From Fredinandcohnia onubensis (GTDB lineage: Bacteria; Bacillota; Bacilli; Bacillales; Bacillaceae_L), in assembly GCF_002734215.1 (NCBI RefSeq), contig NZ_NSEB01000011.1, forward strand, positions 310,001-374,000: DNA of 64,000 bases. The letters run 5' to 3'. The notes under the pieces are model-generated. The model was not told where the DNA came from. It ran no database searches and saw only the letters and a program-made list of their open reading frames with translations. The stretch's first letter is position 1; each line of letters opens with the position of its first letter. Positions 45,708-52,839 of the stretch are shown here, piece after piece. Position numbers and translations under genes: made by a program.

Positions 45708-46268
45708 ATGTCAAACTTAAAACCATGGTTTGAAAAAGGCATGAACCAATACGATTACATTAACAGCATGCAAGTTCACAAGGAGAACCTATTAAAAGTA
45801 TATAATGGGTTTCAATTAGACGAATCTGACAAAGAATTACTTCATGCGCTTCAGGAAAAAGAGTTAAAAGCAATCATTTTAGCAGCTGATTGGTGTGGAG
45901 ATGCAATGGTCAATCTCCCTATTTTAATGAGAATTGCAGATGAGGCCTTACTTGAAACTCGCTATTTAATCCGTGATGAGAATTTAGAGTTGATGGATCA
46001 ATACCTTACAAATGGAAAAGCCCGTTCGATTCCAATCATCGTTTTCGTTAATAAAGAGTTTGAAGAGGTTGGTAAATGGGGACCAAGATCTCCAGAGGCA
46101 CAAGCGGTTGCTGATGAATTGAAGGCAAATGTACCTGATAAAGAGTCCCCTGAATACGAGGCGGCATTCAAAGCATTTGTTAAATCATTCACAGAACGGA
46201 TCACTACAGATGAAGTACTTTGGAGAGACATTAAAAATAGCATAATGGCTACATTAAAAAACGCATAA
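45708..46268 (+). CDS. Thioredoxin-like family protein
   Basis: This 186-residue protein of the Thioredoxin_9-type family has the active-site region AADWCGDAM, with Cys63 present and the second cysteine position occupied by Ala66, followed by SIPIIVF with the conserved cis-proline. It would therefore act as a one-cysteine protein or as a binding protein. I start it at the ATG at 45708, seven bases after GGAGG. The TTG at 45690 overlaps that site. The role is unknown. Confidence 0.8.
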   Translation: MSNLKPWFEKGMNQYDYINSMQVHKENLLKVYNGFQLDESDKELLHALQEKELKAIILAADWCGDAMVNLPILMRIADEALLETRYLIRDENLELMDQYLTNGKARSIPIIVFVNKEFEEVGKWGPRSPEAQAVADELKANVPDKESPEYEAAFKAFVKSFTERITTDEVLWRDIKNSIMATLKNA

Positions 46269-46300
46269 TTATTGAACACTAAAACATATACTATATTTGA

Positions 46301-46372
46301 GACCGTCCACCACTTCCAACTTCGCAACGTTTGCGGGACTAACCAGACCGGAATTGCGGGCGGTCTCTTTAT
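46301..46372 (+). terminator. Long hairpin after the thioredoxin-like gene
   Basis: GAGACCGTCC pairs with GGGCGGTCTC with one wobble across about 50 bases that contain a second hairpin, CGCAAC with GTTTGCG. It is followed by TTTATG. Termination is likely for the plus-strand gene, though the T-run is short. Confidence 0.5.
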
Positions 46373-46376
46373 GTGT

Positions 46377-46877
46377 TTAAATGGGTAAAAATAAATGCAA
46401 CAAAAAGAGAAAAGTAAAAAGAAAAGCCGATGTGTAGTGGAACTTCCGGCGAAACCCGGAGGATTTTTTATGACGTAGGTATCCTGCAAAAAGAGTAATT
46501 GCTAGTAATAGAATGGCTAACATCCCACTAATCATCTTTGGATTTGTATACCCGATTAACTCCCCTAGCTTTACGAGCATGATTCCCCCATGAAACACAA
46601 TTAATATCGTTCCGATGATCGCAAGCTTGATATGGGATTTCATCATTTGTCGTGACATTTTCGCAAGTGTTATTTTGAGTTTCCGTACCTTCGTCCTGCG
46701 GATGACGAGAAAGATAAAATACATATTTACATTTACGATAAATAAAATGATTGCGATTTGAGCGAAAACCTGCCCAAGTGTGACGATTTGCGATTCATGC
46801 GACCTAAAAATCCATATGTATATAAACGTACTGATCACGAGTAGTGCATTTAAAAGAATCCAAATATAATAGGCCAT
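46377..46877 (-). CDS. Predicted bis-heme b-type membrane protein
   Basis: This 166-residue protein has four predicted membrane helices (about 3-24, 33-58, 83-103, 115-133) plus a last one at 147-165. Two helices carry paired histidines with the same spacing: His82-x13-His96 (HIKLAIIGTILIVFH) and His147-x13-His161 (HYTSAFLFTFLFLLH). That spacing ligates two stacked hemes in ferric-reductase and cytochrome-b type proteins. No flavin or NAD domain is attached. The partner and electron acceptor are unknown. The start ATG follows GGGGAGGTAAGAG. The promoter region abuts the 53-bp tandem array. Confidence 0.65.
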   Translation of the reverse strand: MAYYIWILLNALLVISTFIYIWIFRSHESQIVTLGQVFAQIAIILFIVNVNMYFIFLVIRRTKVRKLKITLAKMSRQMMKSHIKLAIIGTILIVFHGGIMLVKLGELIGYTNPKMISGMLAILLLAITLFAGYLRHKKSSGFRRKFHYTSAFLFTFLFLLHLFLPI

Positions 46878-46997
46878 CTCTTACCTCCCCTTCTATCTTG
46901 TTCCCATTTTAACAGATGGTTATGAAACTGGTTGTGTGGGATGTCACTAGGTGTACTTGTAGTATAGGACTGCTTTATCCCATTTTTTTACATATAC

Positions 46998-47415
46998 AGG
47001 GATGATAGACTGGTTTGCTGGTTCGCTTTTTCCTGATTTTATCCAATCAAAAGGTTGTTTACTAGGTTTTCTGGTTCGCTCTCTCCTAATTTCATCCAAG
47101 TGCAAGGATGATAACTAGGTTTGCTGGTTCGTTTTCTCCTAATTTCATCCAAATGCAAGGATGTTTACTAGGTTTGCTGGTTCGCTCTCTCCTAATTTTA
47201 TCCAAGTGCAAGGATGTTTACTAGGTTTGCTGGTTCACTCTCTCCTAATTTTATCCAAATATAAGGATGATAACTGCGTTTGCTGGTTCGATTCCTCCTA
47301 AATATATCCAAATGCAAGAATGTTTACTAGGTTTTCCGGTTCGCCCCTTCCTAATTTTATCCAAATATAAGGATGATAACTAGGTTACTCACTCCTAATT
47401 TCACCCAAACAAAAT
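46998..47415. repeat. Tandem array, exact 53-bp period, about 7.8 copies
   Basis: Repeat marks AAGG(A/T)TG start at 46998, 47051, 47104, 47157, 47210, 47263, 47316 and 47369, each exactly 53 bases apart. Each unit contains CTAGGTTTGCTGGTTCG, a CTCTCCTAATTT block and the dyad ATCC-N8-GGAT. Copies differ by point changes only and there are no spacers. The array lies between divergent genes. It fills most of the 46878-47546 gap, where no coding frame is supported. Confidence 0.95.
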
Positions 47416-47546
47416 GAAGGTACACAGTTTTCCAACAAACATTCTTCCCACAGGCTTCTCATTTACTGCATATTAGTTTCCATCCTCCTAACCTACTTAC
47501 AAAATGTGCTAAAATTAAAATAGAAAAGGAAAATGGAGGGAAATTG

Positions 47547-47777
47547 ATGTCTACTTGTAATATCGATCATTCGAAAGCCGATGTTGTTAAAAAGCTCCAG
47601 AGCCAGGAAAGCTTTTTACCCAAAAATCTCTATAACAAGGCGGCTCTGTTTTTAGAGCAAGAGCACACGCAGCTAACATTAAATGCATTGTTTCACCTAT
47701 TAAAGAAATATGATTTAGCAACTAAAGAAGAACAGCAAAAGCGTAATCTTGCAATGGAGGAACTGTTTCAATTATAA
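47547..47777 (+). CDS. Small hypothetical helical protein
   Basis: This 76-residue protein (MSTCNIDHSKADVVKKLQSQESFLPK...) is predicted to be nearly all helical, with no membrane segment, ending KRNLAMEELFQL. The family is not recognised. I use the ATG at 47547, seven bases after GGAGG. The preceding TTG is in frame. It is a single gene with its own terminator. Its upstream region is the 53-bp tandem array. Confidence 0.65.
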   Translation: MSTCNIDHSKADVVKKLQSQESFLPKNLYNKAALFLEQEHTQLTLNALFHLLKKYDLATKEEQQKRNLAMEELFQL

Positions 47778-47790
47778 TTTTCAAATTTAA

Positions 47791-47816
47791 AAGGCACCGA
47801 AATGAGGTGCCTTTTT
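47791..47816. terminator. Bidirectional terminator
   Basis: AAGGCACC pairs with GGTGCCTT around GAAATGA, with T-runs on both strands. It lies between convergent genes. Confidence 0.9.
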
Positions 47817-47830
47817 ATCTTTGCCTCTCC

Positions 47831-48331
47831 TTACATAGAAAGGGCCTTATTAGCTAAAGTAACATCATTCCTAAGTAATTTTTCTAAATCGTAGGACGGG
47901 TAATAGCCGTTTTTAAGCATATAATTATATACATTTGCATGACATTGGATGGCTTTTTGAAGATGCTTTGAAAAAACATTTCGTAATTGTGGTGTAGCTG
48001 TTTCAGTTATCGCAATTGCATAATTACGCACAGCTGTTTTTGCGAAAGCTAATAAATCACCTGAATAAAATGCAGGATCCAGGCGTCTTTCATCTACTTC
48101 TCCACGCGGTGTCATTTTGTAAAACAGTAGTAACTCGTTTAGATTTGCTTCTAAGTCCCTGATTGTTTGTTGATAAAGTTGCTTTAATTCACGGTCTTGA
48201 ACTTTCCCAATCGCATCCTTAAGCTTTATAAGTCCAATTGACTGATATACTACTAGCTCATGAAGTTCAAGTGTTTCATGCCAAGCAAGTGTTTTTTGTC
48301 TTTCGTCATTTGGGTTGCTATTATAAGTCAT
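47831..48331 (-). CDS. CotF-like spore coat protein
   Basis: This 166-residue helical protein of the coat-F (CotF/YusN-like, ferritin-like fold) family has a repeated two-helix pattern with [25 protein letters not shown] in the first half and [30 protein letters not shown] at the end. The latter is a common coat-F ending. Such proteins are packed in the spore coat or made during sporulation. The ATG is preceded by AGGGAGAGA. The function is structural by inference. Confidence 0.8.
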   Translation of the reverse strand: MTYNSNPNDERQKTLAWHETLELHELVVYQSIGLIKLKDAIGKVQDRELKQLYQQTIRDLEANLNELLLFYKMTPRGEVDERRLDPAFYSGDLLAFAKTAVRNYAIAITETATPQLRNVFSKHLQKAIQCHANVYNYMLKNGYYPSYDLEKLLRNDVTLANKALSM

Positions 48332-48422
48332 ACTTTTCTCTCCCTACAAAATAGTCCTTAACAGTACTATTCAATAGGTGCTGTGATAGTTAATTGTCCT
48401 AGGTAAAATGGGCTAAGACCAA

Positions 48423-50210
48423 TTAATTTGTGAGCGCACTTTTCTCCTCGACGTACTTGCGAATCACAGAAAGGAAATCCTCGCCATATCGTTCAAGCTT
48501 CATCTGGGCAACGCCTTTAATTTCAAGCAACTCTTTTTCTTCCGTCGGCGCCACTTCGCTCATTTCACGTAATGTACTATCTGAAAAGACAATATACGGC
48601 GGCACTTGATCCCTGGTCGAGATTTCTTTTCTGACCTCGCGAAGAATTTCAAATAGTGTATTATCAGTAACAACCTGTTTTTTCATCACCTGTTCCTTCT
48701 TATAAATTTTTACTTCCCCTTTAAGAACAGGCAGAGCTTTTGCATCAAGAATAAGCACTGGGTACTGAGAGTTTGTCAGTTTAACATATCCTTCGGCAGC
48801 TAAATAGTCAATTAATCCGACAATTTGTTTTTCGGAATATTGCTTGAGCAGTCCATATGTGGATAAGGATGTAAACCCTAATTCAAGGATTTTTTTGTTT
48901 CTTGATCCTTTCAACACCTGGGAAACCAGCGTTTTTCCAAATCGTTCTTTCATTCGTTTGATACAAGAAAACACCATTAGCGCTTCTGTGGTTACATCTA
49001 TTTTTTCACGGTCATCCGTACAGTTAAAACAACGACCACATTCGGGACTTTCGTTCTCCCCGAAGTATTCTAAAATATAGGTTTGTAGGCATTTTTCTGT
49101 ATGACAATAATCAATCATTTGCTGTAGCTTATGATATTCTTGCTCTTTTTTGCCTTCATCCATTGTCGATTGCTCAATCAAGAACTTTTGTAGCTGGATA
49201 TCCTGTGAAGCGAATAATAGGTAACAATCACTTTTTTCACCATCACGCCCTGCTCGTCCCGCTTCTTGATAATACGCTTCTATATTTTTCGGGAGGTTAT
49301 AGTGGATGACAAATCTTACGTTGCTTTTGTCGATCCCCATCCCAAACGCATTTGTCGCAATCATGACATTGACCGTATCAAATAAGAAATCCTCTTGAGC
49401 CCTTTTTCGCTCCTCATCAGAAAGTCCAGCATGATATTTTCCTACTAAATGTCCCTCTTTTTCTAAAGACGCATGAAGTTCATTGACTTCCCGGCGCGTT
49501 GCAGCATACACAATTCCAGATTGGTTCTTATTTTCTTTTAAAAAGCTTTTGACAAAATCTCGCTTGTTCTCACCTTTTAGGATATTAAATGTTAGATTTT
49601 CTCTAGCAAACCCGGTAATAAAAACAGCAGATGGGGTAATTTGCAATTGGCTGCAAATATCATCCTTTACTTCAACCGTTGCGGTTGCAGTCAAAGCAGC
49701 AACAACGGGCTTTTCCGGTAATTCCGCAATCATATATTGGATGTTTCGATAGCTAGGCCTGAAATCATGTCCCCACTGTGAAATACAGTGTGCTTCATCA
49801 ACGGCAATCATTGAAATGGGGATAGAAGATAATAGGGATCGAAATTGAGAGGATTCGAGTCGTTCAGGAGCAATATAAATGATTTTATATCGGCCAAGCC
49901 TTGCATCCTGCAGTCTTTCCTGAATTTCCTGCAAGGAAATACTACTATTGATATAAGTAGCCGCAATTCCAACTCCGAGCAAAGTGTCTACCTGGTCCTT
50001 CATCAAGGAAATCAAAGGAGAAATAACGATTGTTATTCCTTCAAAAATCAAGGCTGGAATTTGATAGCATAAAGACTTCCCGCCCCCAGTTGGCATAATC
50101 GCGAGTGTATCGTTTCCTTCTAAAATGTTCTCAATAATGGATTCCTGCCCAGGTCTGAAGGAAGAATATCCAAAATACGACTGTAATACCTGTTTCGCTT
50201 GTTCAATCAT
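48423..50210 (-). CDS. recQ: RecQ-family ATP-dependent DNA helicase
   Basis: This 595-residue RecQ helicase unwinds DNA in repair and recombination. It has Walker A TGGGKS, DEAH box ([15 protein letters not shown]), motif III ALTATAT, motif [12 protein letters not shown], the zinc-binding cysteines of the RQC region ([15 protein letters not shown]) and a C-terminal HRDC domain (LREVRKEIS...[16 protein letters not shown]). I start it at the ATG at 50210, six bases after AAGGTG. An in-frame GTG at 50219 overlaps that site. B. subtilis has two RecQ proteins, and this is the shorter HRDC type. It is a single-gene unit. Confidence 0.93.
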   Translation of the reverse strand: MIEQAKQVLQSYFGYSSFRPGQESIIENILEGNDTLAIMPTGGGKSLCYQIPALIFEGITIVISPLISLMKDQVDTLLGVGIAATYINSSISLQEIQERLQDARLGRYKIIYIAPERLESSQFRSLLSSIPISMIAVDEAHCISQWGHDFRPSYRNIQYMIAELPEKPVVAALTATATVEVKDDICSQLQITPSAVFITGFARENLTFNILKGENKRDFVKSFLKENKNQSGIVYAATRREVNELHASLEKEGHLVGKYHAGLSDEERKRAQEDFLFDTVNVMIATNAFGMGIDKSNVRFVIHYNLPKNIEAYYQEAGRAGRDGEKSDCYLLFASQDIQLQKFLIEQSTMDEGKKEQEYHKLQQMIDYCHTEKCLQTYILEYFGENESPECGRCFNCTDDREKIDVTTEALMVFSCIKRMKERFGKTLVSQVLKGSRNKKILELGFTSLSTYGLLKQYSEKQIVGLIDYLAAEGYVKLTNSQYPVLILDAKALPVLKGEVKIYKKEQVMKKQVVTDNTLFEILREVRKEISTRDQVPPYIVFSDSTLREMSEVAPTEEKELLEIKGVAQMKLERYGEDFLSVIRKYVEEKSALTN

Positions 50211-50350
50211 AAAAAACACCTTTTTAAAATTTTTTTATTGATTTTGGCAAAAATGTGCGTTTGACGTAGTGTACTACCCCACATGTCCGCATGACTTTGT
50301 GCATACTATACAGTGTGGTGTTAGCTCCTTATTCTTTATCTGTTCGTGTT

Positions 50351-50379
50351 AGGAAGTGAGTATTCACTTCCTCTTTTTT
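50351..50379 (+). terminator. Orphan plus-strand terminator upstream of the UPF0324 gene
   Basis: AGGAAGTGA pairs with TCACTTCCT around GTAT, followed by CTTTTTT on the plus strand. It lies about 160 bases before the UPF0324 start. The only upstream gene (recQ) points the other way, so a leader or small RNA may end here. Nearby at 50412 is the GCCACAGGACGTGGC hairpin shared with the element at 45078. Confidence 0.6.
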
Positions 50380-50541
50380 AGTCCCAAACGTTTTGAGTTT
50401 GCGAAGACGTTGCCACAGGACGTGGCATTCTTTGTCTTTGATCAATAGATAAGATAATTATAAAGGAAGAACTTAAAGGTGTGAAGGGTGTCCACGATAT
50501 GGTAAGATAAAACTTATTAAATATATTGAGGGATGAAACAC

Positions 50542-51594
50542 GTGAGTAATGCAAATCTACAAGTATCACAATCTTACGAAAAAAAATCTTTTTTATTAGA
50601 GCATACACATTCACTTCGAAATAAACTTCCTGGTGTTGCTCTCGTTTTTATTATAGGCGTTTTGGCGAACTCACTAGGTAAGGATTTTCCGTTGATCGGT
50701 GGGGCTGTAATTGCCATCATCATCGGAATCATGGTCCGAAACTTTTTGGGTATTCCGACTGTTTTCTCAGAAGGAATTTCCTACACGTTGAAAACGTTGC
50801 TTAAGACAGCCATTGTTCTACTTGGTTTTGGTCTTAGTTATGCGAGTATCTTTCAACTAGGATATGAAGCCATTTTATTAGTTGTAGTAGCGGTTTTAGC
50901 GGGAATTCTTTTTACATTTTTATTGGCCAAGCTCTTTAGGTTGAGTGGAAATATTCCCATTCTTGTTTCTCTAGGAACGGCGATATGTGGAGCTACAGCC
51001 ATTGTGACCTCAAGCCCCATTGTTCGTGCAAAAGAGGAAGAAACCGCATATGCGATTAATACCATCTTTGCTTTCAACGTTTTGGCGGTGTTGTTCTACC
51101 CACTAATAGGACAACTTATTTCCATGCCAGACCATATTTTCGGAATTTGGGCAGGTGTCGCAATACATGATACTTCATCCGTAGTAGCTGCTGGATATAG
51201 CTATAGTAGTGCTGCTGGCGATACTTCTGTCATTATTAAGTTGATTCGAACACTTATGCTCGTGCCAGTTACTCTCATTCTATCTATCATTGTTTCTATG
51301 AAATCAAAGGGAGCCGCAGGCAGCAAAGTCAAAATAAGCAAGGTATTTCCGATTTTTATCTTATTTTTCGCTGGAGCGGTGGCGGTCAATACGATCTTCT
51401 CGCTTCCAACATCGATTACGAGTGTAACAGATGGGGTTGCTAAATTTCTAATCCTTATGGTCATGGCAAGTGTGGGGCTCGGTACTGATTTCAAAAAGAT
51501 CAAATCAGTGGGCCTACGTCCATTATTCTTAGGGTTACTCTCATCTGTCATGATGGGGCTGTTAACACTAACTATTATCCAACTTCTTTATTAA
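50542..51594 (+). CDS. UPF0324 (YeiH-type) membrane transporter
   Basis: This 350-residue membrane protein of the UPF0324/YeiH family, annotated in general as a putative sulfate exporter, has about ten helices. Family motifs are LLGFGLS, GTAICGATAI, AIHDTSSVVAAG and MASVGLGTDFK. I start it at the GTG at 50542, six bases after GAGGGATG. The ATG at 50533 lies within that site. The substrate in Bacillus is unproven. It is a single gene with a downstream terminator and a possible leader with a terminator upstream. Confidence 0.85.
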   Translation: MSNANLQVSQSYEKKSFLLEHTHSLRNKLPGVALVFIIGVLANSLGKDFPLIGGAVIAIIIGIMVRNFLGIPTVFSEGISYTLKTLLKTAIVLLGFGLSYASIFQLGYEAILLVVVAVLAGILFTFLLAKLFRLSGNIPILVSLGTAICGATAIVTSSPIVRAKEEETAYAINTIFAFNVLAVLFYPLIGQLISMPDHIFGIWAGVAIHDTSSVVAAGYSYSSAAGDTSVIIKLIRTLMLVPVTLILSIIVSMKSKGAAGSKVKISKVFPIFILFFAGAVAVNTIFSLPTSITSVTDGVAKFLILMVMASVGLGTDFKKIKSVGLRPLFLGLLSSVMMGLLTLTIIQLLY

Positions 51595-51660
51595 AAAAGA
51601 TATTGAGGGTTTCCCTCAAGAGAGTATGGAAGTTAGTGATATTCTGGATAAAAAATAATT

Positions 51661-51696
51661 GCGTGTCACCTTTAATTAGGTTGACATGCTTTTTTA
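51661..51696 (+). terminator. Terminator of the UPF0324 gene
   Basis: GCGTGTCACC pairs with GGTTGACATGC with a bulge and a wobble, around TTTAATTA, then TTTTTT. Confidence 0.75.
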
Positions 51697-51759
51697 TGTT
51701 CTTGTCGAAGAAACCAAGGTTCTCTTTACTAGATTTGTAGTACGTTCGCGGGTTAGGAA

Positions 51760-52235
51760 TGTGGGTAACTCAGACTAAGACCAATTAGTTCCAAGGTTGG
51801 TTGTCATAATTCGTGGCTGATTGGGACTCTTCATAAGAAATTCCGGCGATGGATGTCAGAATCCATGACTCATTCGGACTCTATTTGATAATTTCCGACG
51901 ATGGCTGTCAGAATCCATACCTGATTCGGACTCTTCATAAGAAATTCCGACGACGGCTGTCAGAATCCACAGCTGATTCGGACTCTTCATAAGAAATTCC
52001 GACGATGGCTGTCAGAATCCATACCTGATTCGGACTCTTCTTGATTATTTCCGGGGTTGGCTGTCAGAATCCATTGCTGATTCAGACTCTACTTGATAAT
52101 TTCCGGCAATGGCTGTCAGAATCCCTCGTTGATTCAGACTCTACTTGATAATTTCCGAAGATGACTGTCAGAATTCACAGCTGATTCTGACCCAACTTTA
52201 TAATTCCCGGCGATTACTGTCCGAAACCTCAACTA
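51760..52235. repeat. Tandem array, exact 52-bp period, nine copies
   Basis: The mark GTCA(G)AATCC starts at 51803, 51855, 51907, 51959, 52011, 52063, 52115, 52167 and (degenerate) 52219, always 52 bases apart. Each unit has an internal dyad GTCAGAATC-N7-GATTCNGAC, then GACTCTTCATAAGAAATTCCG-like spacer bases. The array has no CRISPR-style spacers. It lies between convergent genes in a 728-base gap with no supported coding frame. Confidence 0.95.
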
Positions 52236-52322
52236 TTACATTCTTGTTAAAGCGCTTCACCAATACTTGTTCAAAATATCTTTTTCTGTAGTTAGTAACA
52301 AGCCTAGTGTGATACCACAAAT

Positions 52323-52766
52323 TCATTCCCCAACTTCTTTTCGTTCCTCTAAGATGTCACAAATCATTTGGATGTGAAATGTTGCCCATGCTTTTTCACG
52401 AAAATGAAGAATCACACTAAAGAAAAGCAAGGCAAAGTAAATGATACTGAAAAGAATCAAATACAAATAACCCTTCCCAAACAGGAACTTTTGCAATTGG
52501 CTTGCAAAAAGAAACAAAAACCACGGGATTGCCGTAATTAATATAGGAATGATGCCAGAACCATTTTGCTCTTTTAACATGCGGTAATAAATGATTTGTA
52601 ACGTGTGTGAATCAATTTTTCCATAAAAAGACTTGATACCTCGCACTTCCTCCATATCTTTAACATGTTGGAAAGTGGAATCATGATCTATATTCTTTTT
52701 TAGCCTAAGATAAATTTTATGTGCATCTCCACGAAACGAAATCAACGGTAACATCCCTTCATCCAA
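52323..52766 (-). CDS. Hypothetical membrane protein
   Basis: This 147-residue protein has an N-terminal soluble half (about 1-70) and two hydrophobic segments (IIPILITAIPWFLFLFA and YLYLILFSIIYFALLFFSV). It ends in an acidic tail. I do not recognise the family. The start is uncertain. The listed TTG at 52766 has no clear ribosome binding site, and the ATG at 52754 has only a close AAGGG. It is a single gene between the 52-bp array and the molybdopterin oxidoreductase. Confidence 0.55.
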   Translation of the reverse strand: MDEGMLPLISFRGDAHKIYLRLKKNIDHDSTFQHVKDMEEVRGIKSFYGKIDSHTLQIIYYRMLKEQNGSGIIPILITAIPWFLFLFASQLQKFLFGKGYLYLILFSIIYFALLFFSVILHFREKAWATFHIQMICDILEERKEVGE

Positions 52767-52802
52767 TCAGAGTATATTGTTAGCCATTCCCGCTTTTGCA
52801 CA

Positions 52803-52834
52803 TGAAAATGCCCCCAATTTTCGCTTGGGGACAT
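52803..52834 (-). terminator. Terminator of the oxidoreductase gene
   Basis: ATGTCCCC pairs with GGGGGCAT around a ten-base loop, followed by TTTC on the minus strand. The T-run is short. Confidence 0.65.
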
Positions 52835-52839
52835 TAGTT

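Noticed and set aside
46998-47415. CRISPR-like array
   Set aside because: The whole 53-bp unit is conserved from copy to copy, with no variable spacers, no cas genes and no leader.
51760-52235. CRISPR-like array
   Set aside because: Units are contiguous 52-bp repeats with diverged bases across the entire length. There are no unique spacers.
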